Shown here: in pieces, positions 1-10,041 of the stretch
Layout of the letters: every line of letters begins with the position of its first letter
Position numbering within the stretch: the first letter of the stretch is position 1
Assembly: GCA_037576195.1 (NCBI GenBank)
Contig: CM075104.1
Location: 16,384,211-16,448,210, forward strand
DNA: 64,000 bases
From: Phytoseiulus persimilis
Taxonomy: Eukaryota > Arthropoda > Arachnida > Mesostigmata > Phytoseiidae
Reading direction: 5' to 3'
Position numbers and translations under genes: made by a program
Notes under the pieces: generated by a model
What the model was told of the DNA's origin: nothing
Database searches by the model: none
The model's input: the letters and a program-made list of their open reading frames with translations, nothing else

Positions 1-660
1 GACCACAACGTCGGTGTCTATTCAACGATGGTTTGCAGGTGAGAGGGTGAACTCTTGGGATCAAGAGCTTGAAGAACTGCCCCGCGTCTTCCGCTTCGGA
101 CTCAGCTCGTCTTATGACGTGCCCATTCCAAGGGCCCCGAATGACCGAAACGAGGCTGAATCCCTTTTCCGATGACGGAGTCATGACCTGGGTCGTCGAC
201 TCGAAGTTACCGCATCCAGGTGGGATTCTTATAAACCGCATTCAAGCCGGTCATCGAGATTGCCCATTCGGTGCGAACCGTAGACTTTCTCGCACTCGAA
301 ACATGACTTCATCAGAGAAGAGTGTCAGCCTCGTCTCCAAGAGCCTCAACACATCCAAATTGAACATCAGCCTCTTGAAGTCCTCATTGTCCCAATTCGG
401 AAATGGTCTCCGCTGGTCTCACAATCTTGGAGAGATAACGCGCGTGGGATAGGTGGTATACAACAGCCGCGACACGTTAGCAGCAACCTTTTGCGAGTTC
501 CTTTGGCACACTTGCTTTAATGACCTCCGATTGCCGCATTTCTTGCGTTCGATTCTCGACTCACAATCAGTGTTGCAACGGTAAGTCTTCCTCTTTAAAT
601 GGCGCGACCGAAGTCGCAGCTTCACTATATTACTGTAATCACGATCACGTAGGTATAGGT
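1..660 (+). repeat. Repeated segment L, copy 1
   Basis: The stretch is homologous over much of its length to 56,211-56,800. Both begin with a match around CAACGATGGTT and share a later match around ACGCGCGTGGGAT (about 437 and 56,713). In the second copy L lies between gene Z and a DDE_Tnp_4 fragment, so L is probably part of the composite unit whose start lies left of this window. A splice-donor-like GCAG/GTGAGA occurs near 38. No protein family is recognised in either strand and the frames do not stay aligned between the two copies, so I make no gene call. Confidence 0.55.
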
Positions 661-1384
661 TGACGGTTCCGTCCTCATTCAGCATTTCAGCGAGGTAGGA
701 CACTGACTGAGAAAACTGGTATCGTCTGGAGCGTTCTTCTGGGGGCGCCCCGAGCCTTCGCAAGAAGCTGGTGGAGCAAGAAGGACGTAACGCAAAACGT
801 TCCCAGGGGAAACGGCAAGCGGCTCCGATGCGTTCCTCGCCAGGCGGCGCTTCTCGAACTCAAACTGTAGACGCGCCAACGATAGCAACGTCTAACGGTA
901 GAACCCGATAGTGAAGCAGATCGTTCCCCCATGTACGATACCGGTGTTTGCTCTTTTGTCCATGACTCAGGTGGAATTCCAACTATGGTTGAGAGAAAGA
1001 AGGCTTCTGGCGGAAAGAACAGGAAAAGGAAGCTTGAGAGGGCAAGCGAAGCATCAACGACGAGAAGCGGTAAGGAGGCAAAGGCATTCCGCGAATTCTT
1101 GAGCCTTAGACTACCCAGGTCTATCACCGTTCCTCGATCTTTCGGATCGAGGAATCGAATGCCCATGCAAGAGGCAAGCATCGACCCCTCATGTGTCGAT
1201 TCTCAGCAAGCTAGGGCGAGCCATGTTGGAGAATCTTATGGGGACCCTCCTGATGGCTCAGTCGCGCCTCCCCCAAAATCAGCTTTAGGGAACGGATAGC
1301 GAATCACAAGGTTTCACCGACGAGCTCTCTCGTCCCGATGCCCACGTCTCAGTGGAGAATCAGACCTGGAACCGCTAAGAAGAC
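661..1384. other. Unassigned stretch with one perfect hairpin
   Basis: No second copy is seen in this window and no protein is recognised on either strand. The longest frame is about 164 codons on the - strand (687-1,181); it overlaps frames on the other strand and has no family resemblance. A perfect 10-base inverted repeat (TTCCTCGATC at 1,130-1,139 and its complement at 1,145-1,154) has a 5-base loop. The right edge is set by the first hAT-like residues. Confidence 0.4.
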
Positions 1385-2865
1385 CCCTCAAGTTGGCCCG
1401 AAGTCTCGCTTAGCGCCCTACCGGATCATATTGGTCGAAGAGGGCCCCCCTCCATGCCGGATATCGAATTCTCTCTTGATCAGAACCGGCGTCATTTCAC
1501 TCTGGATTCCTGCAAACGAACCCTTCCGAACGGCCAGCAGGTCATCCGCCGTTGGCTCGTTGATTCAAATTCATCGGACAGAGCTTGTGGCTTCTGCTGA
1601 AAGTTGTTCCAAAAGCCGAATTAATGGAATCTCGCGAAAGCAGGTATCTGTGATTGGAAACCCTTCAGTGAGAATCTCAGGATTGTGAGGTATGTGGATA
1701 CAAAAGCAAATCAAGTGTACGTCCGGGAACATTTTTTTTTTTTCTGGCTTCGACACGGTGTTGTGTTCCACGGAGGAGGGACTCTAGAATCTTCTGCTGG
1801 ACACGCTACAGGAGCATAAGCTGATGCTTCACGCTTGCCAAAGTTATGATCACGGCGCGGATACGAAAGTCAAGAAAACCGGCGTGCAGGCTCGGCGGCG
1901 AGAAGTGGACCCTCGATCAATTGTCGTACCCCACGGCTGCCACTCGCTGAATCTGCAGAGGTTATACTTCCTATTCTGTGGATCGGTCTGAAGGTGGGAA
2001 ATTTCGAGAGACGAGGTTCGATATCTGATCTCGAAGCCGCTATGTGAAATCGCTGGGGGAGCCGAGTGGATAGCGTGAGGACACACCGCGTCCCGACAAT
2101 CGAAGTTCACGCAGCATTACAGGAAGTCTATCTGGTGTCCGTGGTCGTTTGGTACGACATTCTCTTCAAAATTAACCTTGTGAGCAAAGCGGTTCCGACG
2201 CAGGCTGTCAATCTCGCAACCCCTTGCTACCTCATCCAAACTTGTTTGGGTTTCATCTCGAAATACGCGGTCACAGGCTTCGCTGGGGCTGTGGTGGAGG
2301 CGAAGAGAATCGCCCGTCGGATGGGTGTGCGTGATTTTTTACCCAACTCAAGAAGAGGCTCCATGTGTCAGGAGCGAGAACTTGTTCAGGCTTTTGAACA
2401 CGACTTCTCCGCTATCCTGAATAGAGTTACAAAAGCCTCACTGGAAGAACGTTTCCATTGCTCCATGCTCACCGAAGTCTGCGGAGATTCCTTAAGGACG
2501 TCACAGACCAACCAAGCGACATCTCTCCGCGTTACATGAACCTAGAAGAGACACTGAAGCACGACGAAGGAAGTGATTTAAGCGGAAAGGAGCTCTGCGA
2601 AGAGCTTGCACCAATTCGCCAAGTAATACCACGCGAAAGATGTTAACCCCAACAGATTCTGCAGCACGTCAAGGGTAATTCAGCAATCGATCTATTCCCA
2701 ATTATTTGGGTAGCGCTGCGAGTTTGGTCAACACTCGCAGTAACTGTACATAGCAGTGAAAGGAGTTTTTCGAAACTAAAGCTCATCAAAACTCATTTGA
2801 GATCCACCATGTCAGATAACCGTTTATCATCACTGGCAGTGCTCTCCATAAAGCACGACGAATAA
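1385..2865 (+). pseudogene. hAT transposase pseudogene (ZMYM1-like)
   Basis: Translating across frames gives a nearly collinear hAT transposase of the ZMYM1/TTF-zinc-finger group. The N-terminal TTF-like part contains NGQQVIRRWLVDS near 1,530. A VRYVD block follows near 1,685. The core has SYDHGAD and PHGCHSLNL (about 1,840-1,955), then WYDILFKINLVSKA near 2,150 and an AKRIARRMGV block near 2,300. The C-terminal dimerisation region reads IWVALRVWSTLAVTV, SSERSFSKLKLIKTHLRS and ends at the TAA of 2,863-2,865. Several frameshifts and stops make it non-functional, and a T-rich run lies near 1,731-1,744. Active hAT proteins cut and paste terminal-inverted-repeat elements; no such repeats or 8-base duplications were identified here. 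The pseudogene sits where segment W would be expected upstream of segment Y. Confidence 0.85.
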
Positions 2866-4261
2866 AGCCCGAGAAGTTTTATTTCAAAATCCTCGCTCTC
2901 TTTTCTTGGGGTCTCGGTTTCGAACTGAATTCTGTTCATCTGTTGTGCGCCAGTGATTCACGGCACCAACGATTGGCAATTGGTTCTGCATCGAGTATGC
3001 GTGTCGTGCATCAGTGGACTTGTCTATCTATCATATCTCGGGGAGGGGGGGGGGCTCCGGGGATTTTCGCCCGGGGTGCCGTTGGCCGCGAAGCCAGCTC
3101 TAATCAGAGGTATAACATACTGAAGCTTTGAGCGAGGCAGGGTGCGATGGGGGTGTTGCTGAGAAGTGACTCAAATTTCGGCTCAATCGGAATGGAGCAG
3201 ACATTTGAGATCAAGTGGAAATAGGCGTCAGATGAGAGGGATTGGGATCAATGTTACATTCGTGCGCCACTCTTCGGATGAAACCCTCCTGAAAGTTATG
3301 GAGGGCAAGGCAATTTTTGGCAAGCAAGGGTCTCAGGACTCAATAACTACACAGAAGAAGAGGCGGTACGAACACATCATAAGCTCTGGTGTTCACTCTA
3401 GGGAGTTTGTAGTCAAAAGTACAAATGACAAAGTCAACACTGCGGCTGACACGCAATCCTCTAGCATCCTCGCGATGGCTTTCAGGGCTTGGATCACAGG
3501 AAAAATAACTCCCAGATCTTCGATACGATCGATTTAAGGGATATTTTCACCGAGAGACCGTACTCGAATGAGTCTGTATGAATTATGTGGAGGGTAGCAG
3601 ACTTCGAGGTGGAGGAAAGTTCACGACGATCCGCCCAAGCCTCAATTTTACGAAGGGCCCATACGTTTTGGAGTCAAAAGAGGTGGTTCCGGCGTGGGAC
3701 AACTCTCAACAGATCGCCTGCCTGCAGGTGGCACACCCACTGCAATCCGTAGCTGTGAATAGAGATGAAAGACCCGGAAGCTCCTACAAGTTCGCTTCAT
3801 AAAAGCCTATCCGGCCTCCGATCCCGATATATGGGAAGCAGAACGCAGAACCTCCGCAGCGGATCATATCTGGATTGGATAACGTGAAGTTTGCAATGGC
3901 GGTTTCGGCAGCGGAAACCTTGGAGGAGTTCTCGCGCGACGTAGCTCCATGTTTGTTGCGTATGCTTCAAGTTTATGAGAAGTCATGGTTACCGGTGGTG
4001 CGCATGCGCTGTCGGCTCAAACATCGCAGCACACAAAGGTCGACGGCAGCGACTTCCAAGCATCATGGGTATTGTTCATGGACGATCGACGGCCAATGTG
4101 TTCACATGGGTCTTTTGCACATTTCGACTAACGCAGCTGCGCGGCATTGGGATGGCTCCGCTCCAGCTGTAAACATCTCATCGTCAACTCATTTTGGCCC
4201 GTCGTTCCGTTGCTCGCAGTGTTCGTTAGAGACGAGATCCGGCAGTGGATCCGGGATTCAC

Positions 4262-4705
4262 TCAGGTCGGGCCCAGTGACTCGAGCGCCGACTCTTCTAT
4301 ATCTGGTCCAGTTGCTCCTTGTTCGTTAGGCCCCGCCGCCACATTCAGCTCAACCGCAGCTATCTCCACGAAGTTAGTTTCGGCACTTCCCTCGGAGAGC
4401 GCTAACTCTTTCGTTTTGACTGTAATAAATCGAACCTCTTTCTCAGGGCTGGGATGCTCTCCAGTGCGGAGCCGCGTGGGAGCGTCGAAGAAGAGTTGCC
4501 ATGTCGAGTGCAGCAATCTGACTCTGGAAGTTGGGCCGGAATAGCTGACAGACCGAGCGTATTTGATACGTAAGCAGAGATTCGGAAGGACTTCAGGAGA
4601 AATCGACGAGGTGAGGATGGCATGTTCATCCTGACGTAGGCGATAAAAACTGCGAAGGACCGAAAAACGGGTCTGATGCGTGTTTATAAATTTTACCGAG
4701 GCCAA
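4262..4705 (-). CDS. Segment Y antisense reading frame, unknown
   Basis: A 147-codon frame runs antisense to gene X and ends in the motif ESLGPT followed by a stop. The same end is found on the + strand at 22,139-22,582. It also occurs at about 33,740-33,827 in a much more diverged copy, where the last ~28 codons keep frame, tolerate one 3-base deletion and keep the stop. That pattern hints at a real C-terminal exon on this strand. Further upstream the frames of the copies do not agree, so the rest is doubtful. No family is recognised. Confidence 0.25.
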   Translation of the reverse strand: MASVKFINTHQTRFSVLRSFYRLRQDEHAILTSSISPEVLPNLCLRIKYARSVSYSGPTSRVRLLHSTWQLFFDAPTRLRTGEHPSPEKEVRFITVKTKELALSEGSAETNFVEIAAVELNVAAGPNEQGATGPDIEESALESLGPT

Positions 4706-6944
4706 TGATCGAACTGATCGATATCTGCTGTGGCAAAGCTCAAGGGAGAGAGAGGAATGGACTCGGCATTCATCGAGCTCGTCGGAGGCCTGTATGAAGA
4801 AACTTCAACCTCCAGGAAACAGGGACCCATCCCTCCGAGGAAGTTCCCCAAACGGTCGGGTCTCGTCAAGGCTATCCTATTTGTCTCATTCTCACAGGCT
4901 GTGCATCGGAGCGCTGGATAGGAATTTTTCAACATCGAGGGTTGGATTCAGATTGTCGAGACAATGGAAATTCTGAGTGAAAGAGAAAAAACTCGAGGAG
5001 GATGGTCCAACACTCTCATGATTATGGAGCCCTGGGGGATGAGGGATGGATATCTTGCGAAACTTGCTGGAGTTCGAGACAATCAGCACTGGCGTTTCCT
5101 CGGAACGGATTAGACCCAGTCTTCTCCTGATCGATGAAAATTTCCCGGCGATAAATTCCTTGAGCCAAAGGCCATAGCACCCCCGTCTCGAAGTGAGTGT
5201 CCTGCTCTCTATCCAAGGAGAGTTCGATGAGTTCCTCGCGCGGTGACGCAGCCGAGCAGTCTACACCGCCGATGGGGAACGAAATACATCTCAGTGTTTC
5301 TAGATTCAGTATATCCCCTGATCTGGCTGCAAAATCTCCATCACACTCTGTGTGTGACGGATAGGGGGATCAGCGAAAGTCGTGACGCTCGATTCCTCTG
5401 CTCCATGAAATTGATTTCGGTGAGGAAGGCGGTCATGGCGGACTTCGCTTGCATAAGATTGATTGATTCAGATTGATTGAATCAGACCGGAGACTGATTC
5501 GGGGGAATGCCAAGGCCCGTTGAACTGATATTGTCATTGAAGATTTGCGACATTCGTCCAAGACGAAGGGCTTCCCAAAGCTAATCATTCCTTGAGATAC
5601 ACGAGGATGCTCCAGCAGGGGTCCCAGGAATCAACTTCCACTGAAGTCACCCCTCCGTTTCTTGAGCGGCAACTCGGGACAGTAACCTGAAGAATTCAGT
5701 TCCCGAGCGGTCTCGATGGTGGTATTCGAGCGGAGTAGCGATTCTGACCTCCGATCGAGAGCTAGTTTAACCTCGAGTCCGACAACCGTCGATATCGAAG
5801 CTCATCGGAGAACTTCCGCTGCTCTCACCGTGAGGATGATCCGCATGACGCTTGCCCCGCGGTTTGCATCGGAACCATGGTTTTTACAACGTTTGCATTG
5901 AAGGTTCGTTTATATGGCCACTCCCAGACAACCGTGGATGCTTCTGGTGGTGATAATCTCCTGCTGTCAGGCTCTCGGTTGCGCGGGAAGAATCCAGGAC
6001 CTGAGAGAGCGGTTTAGTCCAAGAGCGCCGAGCGATACGTGGGCGCTTCTCCTGTCCTCTGGGGCGTCTCTGCAATGGATGATGTGGAAATTCCGGACTG
6101 GGGCGCGAAACGGAACAGATTTGTGGCCCGTCGTCGGGTCGAAATAAACGAAACGGCATTCACTGTTTCCAGCTACAAGAAGGCTGGGGGACTCGAATTC
6201 GGTTTCGGCCGAGCAACTCCTTTTGTGGATCGGATCACGGGGTCGGAAATTCACCATGGGTTACGGCTTTAGAACCTTCATTCAATTCATCGAGCCAGGA
6301 TCAACCCCGCAGACAACGATATCTGTGGTCACAATGAGCCAAGCTCCATCGGAGAGCAGTGTGGGCAGATTTCGATATGGATGGGCTCGGAAGCTTCGCT
6401 CGGACCCGAATCCGCTCGTTGAATCCGAATCTGCTCTCGGATCCGGACTCGATTACGAATCCGACTCGGACGGTTCCCCGGTCGGGGTCAGAAGATTGCT
6501 CAGGTCTCGGGTTTGGGGTATCATTCGCGGGCATTACGGAGATTCCGCCTTGATAGTTTCGAGAAAGAAACATCGAGTCAGAGACGGTAACTCGACCAAC
6601 TTCCATCCCGTGGATCACTGAAACTTCCTCCATAAATCGAACTCATTTGACGGATACCAGTTCCAACGAATCGGTCCTGAGCTAACATTCATGCTCGATT
6701 ATTCTGGAGCTCAGAACAGAGCTGAACCCTCGAAGCAGCCCGCAGACGGAGGCGAGTCAGTGCGAAACCCACGAAAGGGCGCACTCAAATTCCGAAGCAA
6801 CTGTGGTGGCGTTTTCCTTGCGGTTTGAAGATGGGGTTCCATTAAACAAACACAGCGATTTCTACGAGAGAGAGAGGCAGCAGACCATACAGCACTCTCT
6901 CACATCTCGAAATGGGAATGGGTCGTAGAAAAGTAGTTTTATAG

Positions 6945-7033
6945 GGAGCCTCATCCTCGGAATTCACTTTTGTTGAAGACTTCTTGCTAGTTCGTTTCGG
7001 CTTCAACAAACCCAACCCTTTCAACATGTTCAG
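6945..7033 (+). other. Conserved 89-base candidate exon, copy 1
   Basis: The segment is preceded by a pyrimidine-poor acceptor ending TTTTATAG and followed by the textbook donor CAG/GTAAGT. One frame is open and reads TFVEDFLLVRFGFNKPN before MFR. The same 89-base segment with GT-AG borders is present in all six unit copies that cover this position, and only this frame stays open in each. It lies about 1.0 kb upstream of gene X on the same strand and may be an upstream exon of the same transcript, but I could not find a continuous path of exons between the two. Confidence 0.4.
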
Positions 7034-8052
7034 GTAAGTTTCCAGGCTTCTGCCATCTACGATTAGACTCCGGTGAAGTGCTCCGCCAAGAAATTCGGAC
7101 TTGGACGCACGTCGTACTCAATTGTACGGACAGTGTTCGCAACCGGCTGAATGTAGCTGCCCGGGTCCGAGATCTACGTCGGACCTGGTTTGCACGCGAC
7201 TGGGAGATCTATCGGATCGCTGTTCTAGAGCTCAAACCCCAACCTGGAGGTTCTGCGCATCAACCGAGAGTAGCGATACGGTGTTCAACGAATCACGACG
7301 CTCGTGAAAGTTGACAAGGTCTTTGCAGTGCAGTGGTCGATCGCGGATGCTCAATTTCTGCCGCGATTCCAACCAAAAGAAGGAACTCGCCAGGCGAGAG
7401 CACCAGGAGCCGACAAGGACGCTGTTTCCAGTCTAGGTTTCCGCTTTGTTCGTAGTGGAAGTCTTCGCGCAAACTGCGTTGACCCCCCTGCGCTCCTGCT
7501 GCTGTTGTGGACGTCGCTTCGTTGACTCGTGACTAGAACCTGGGCAGACCGTATGGACGGACTATGACCGTACGAACCAGACATCGACCACATGATGTCG
7601 AGCTCGTATGACAATTCAGGGTTCAATGATACCAACCCACGAATAACAGCATTCTGGTTGACTGTTCCGCTGTTTTCTCAGCGTTAGTGTCGAGAGCAAT
7701 AGCTGTCGCAATATTTTGACTGAGAAGACAAATATTCGTTGCTGGCATGATGCTGCGAGATCCCCTCCCGAAAATCCGTTCAATGCTCCGTCAAAGTTGG
7801 CCGTCTCGTCTCATTTCGACTTGGTTCTCGTCTGCTGAAAGTCAAGCACCATCTGGGGAGCGATTCCGGAGATGTTGCTTGACCTCATTGTGAGTGTAGA
7901 GTGAAGTAGGTTCGCCGATTTGAGGGATATGGTGATTTCTGCTGCCATACAGATTAAGATCGAATCAGAATCCTGGAACACAGTGTCGACAGCTTCTTGC
8001 ATATTTCTCACAACATCGATTTGCAAAACTAAGCTCACTTCTCTTCTTCCAG

Positions 8053-9376
8053 CATTGAGCAACGCGAGGCAATCAGGCGAGAAGCCACGATGGAGCGTCA
8101 GAGAATGGTAGCCGGGTCGGGTACCCTCTCAACGCCCAGGAACGAAACTCGGGAGCACACGCTCTTCGAAGCGCCGGTCAAGGTACTTTTCGCCTGAAAG
8201 TTTTAATACCATTCTGGGAAACTCTCTAATCCACTCGGAACTGAGTTTGTATTCTGCTCCAGGTTGATCGGAAGGATGCGATTGCCCTCATGGCAAGAGG
8301 CGTGCTCGGAGATTTCCGGGATTTCTCGGAAATTATTCAGGCGTCGTGGGAGCCGATTCCAGATGGTCTTGGCCCACCGCGACCGGCTCAACGGCCGCCC
8401 ACGACGCCTGTGCCGAAACCGCGTCTTCCGTCAACGGGACCACCTCCCGTCATTCCTCGGCCGGCGCTGGAAACATCCGAAGGGGCCAACGGGCTCACTT
8501 CGCAACCGGATCCTGGACAGGCTGCCGCTCGGTATTCGATGTCTTGGGCGCCTTCCGGTTGTCGGGAGCGGCTCGGAAGAAGCCCATCTCGTCCGTGCGA
8601 CCAAAGGCCGAAGAGCTCGCGGCTGAGATGAGTCGCGTAAAGAAGGTTCTGGACGAGATGAGGCTCCCTCCTCTGATCGCCGACATCGAGGATCGAGGAC
8701 GCCGGCAGCCCGACCAAACGTCAGGCGAGATTGGTGCTGTCGAGGACATCCTGAAAAGGATAAATTGCCTTCGCCGCTCAGCCCCATAAGGAGTCCTGCG
8801 AGGGATATGGTGGCTACGGCGGGGGCTCTACCCTCGACAGCAGCGACAACCGTCGCCAAGCGAGGCCGAAGACTGCCTGGTCGGGCGCCGGCTCGATCAG
8901 GGCCCCCCTCGTCTCAGGGGCGTTTGTCGTCCCCAAAAGGTACGTTCACGGTTTCCAAGTTCACAGCTCTAATTCTTTGCTTCTCCCCCATCTCCCGCTT
9001 GCCACTCTCCTCGGCAAAAGCTCCGAACGTTATCGAACCATTCATATTGCAGGGACTTCCGTGACGTTCAAGTTCCGCATCCGGTTGCGGAGCTTTGCTT
9101 GTCATCGGACAGCCTCCGAGAGTGAGGACGACGAGAGGACCCCTCAGGGCAACGGGCCAGACACGGCAGTCCGTGAGTAGATTTCCTGAGCCTCTTAGCC
9201 AAGATTCAAAGCGGAGCGAAGAGCTCCAGATCATGAGTCGCATTGAGTCTAATGAGAAATTCGCTCCTTCAACTTCCAGACAAGTCTCCCGTTGCCACCG
9301 GGAAGAGTACCACTCGCAAACCGAACACATCCTGGATGTCTCCGGCAGCGAAGAAACCCCGGGAGCGACGGCGTAG
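8053..9376 (+). pseudogene. Gene X, copy 1 (broken)
   Basis: The four-exon layout of gene X is visible: exons at 8,053-8,182, 8,263-8,939, 9,053-9,172 and 9,280-9,376, with donors GTACTT, GTACGT and GTGAGT and acceptors ending in CAG. Exon 2 is 677 bases here instead of 680 and changes frame near 8,465 and 8,760. Intron 2 is 113 bases instead of 114, and exon 4 lacks one base near 9,354. The copy therefore cannot make the full protein. An AATAAA lies at 9,406-9,411. See the intact copy at 46,126-47,415 for the description. Confidence 0.7.
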
Positions 9377-9430
9377 TGGGCTGAAGAGGGAGCGCCCTGG
9401 TCTAGAATAAACCGAGTCTGAAACTTGAAA

Positions 9431-9597
9431 TTGGTATTCCTTCGCCGAAGCACAGCGGTAGATTAGACGGTCCGAGAGTTGTGCTTCGTTCGCAACCGAG
9501 AAGCACGGCAAGATGCCGACCATGGGTGCTGAGAAGAAGAAAGCGGGCATCCGAGATGCGCTACGAGTTCTAGCCGTCAGGAAGTGGTTTGCCAAAT
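9431..9597 (+). pseudogene. Gene Z, 5' fragment
   Basis: This matches the start of gene Z at 47,460-47,620 and 55,555-55,705, including the frame containing PTMGAEKKKAGIRDALRVLAV. It ends abruptly at CTAGCCGTC, where mariner sequence begins. The copy at 49.1-48.97 kb retains about 90 more bases of gene Z before the same mariner, so this copy seems to have lost gene Z and mariner bases together, with GTC shared at the join. Confidence 0.6.
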
Positions 9598-10041
9598 TTC
9601 GTTCTGGGTAATTCGATGTGAAAGATGCGTCAGGTCGACCCAGAACTGTTGACACGGACTCAATCGGCGCCATAGTAGAAGCCAATCCACGGCTTACGGT
9701 AGAGGAGATTCAGAGCAGCAACTGGTGAATCCCATGGCAGCGTAGTTATTCGGTTGCACGGAGCTGGCTTCGTCAATAGACAAAATTTGTGGTTGCTGCA
9801 TGAGCTGGGGTACCGAGACCGGCTGAGACGCTTGGACATTTGTGATCAACTCCCCCAAATGAACCTCATGCATCCGTTTTTGAGAAACTTGGTGACAGGT
9901 GACGCGAAGTGGTCTATCGCAACATCGAACGCAGGCGGCATTGGGCACGTCGTGGTAGTGCACCACAAACAGCCGCAAAGGACGGTTACACCAAGAAAAG
10001 TGATGCGAGTATCTGGTGGGATTTCAAAGGAGTCATTCCCT
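9598..10041 (+). mobile_element. Mariner transposase remnant
   Basis: Across frames this encodes the middle of a Tc1/mariner transposase: RKWFAKFRSG, then FDVKDASGRPRTVDTD, IVEANPRLTVEEIQ, the TGD region around the first catalytic aspartate, RNIERRRHWARRG and IWWDFKGVIPY. Stops and frameshifts break it. The N-terminal helix-turn-helix part, the second and third catalytic aspartates and both terminal repeats are missing. The right end joins directly to composite-unit copy 2 at about 10,042. It is a dead relic; the 48.3-49.0 kb copy preserves more of the C-terminal half. Confidence 0.85.

Larger units (their letters stand above)
2866..9430 (+). repeat. Composite repeat unit, copy 1 (+)
   Basis: This block holds segment Y (about 2,866-5,480), an exon-bearing middle part (5,480-8,050) and gene X (8,053-9,376). 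It matches 10,042-15,776 along its length and is matched in reverse complement at 17.9-27.1, 35.9-40.6 and 49.2-53.0 kb. Relative to the copies at 16.1 and 23.3 kb it has about 525 extra bases at 3,042-3,568. The reverse complement of that stretch resembles 34,320-34,450, so those other copies probably lost it. The middle part includes a purine/pyrimidine-patterned stretch at 6,390-6,480 with repeated TCCGAATC-like motifs that varies by 12 bases between copies. Confidence 0.85.

Noticed and set aside
1130-1154. Perfect 10-base hairpin as a terminator or regulatory element
   Set aside because: Hairpins of this size occur by chance in 64 kb, and there is no adjacent gene or T-run to support a role.
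4002-4279. Overlapping + strand frames around 3,875-4,544 as a gene in segment Y
   Set aside because: In the diverged 33.8-34.2 kb copy these frames are broken by stops and indels. Only the short antisense end (ESLGPT) keeps frame.
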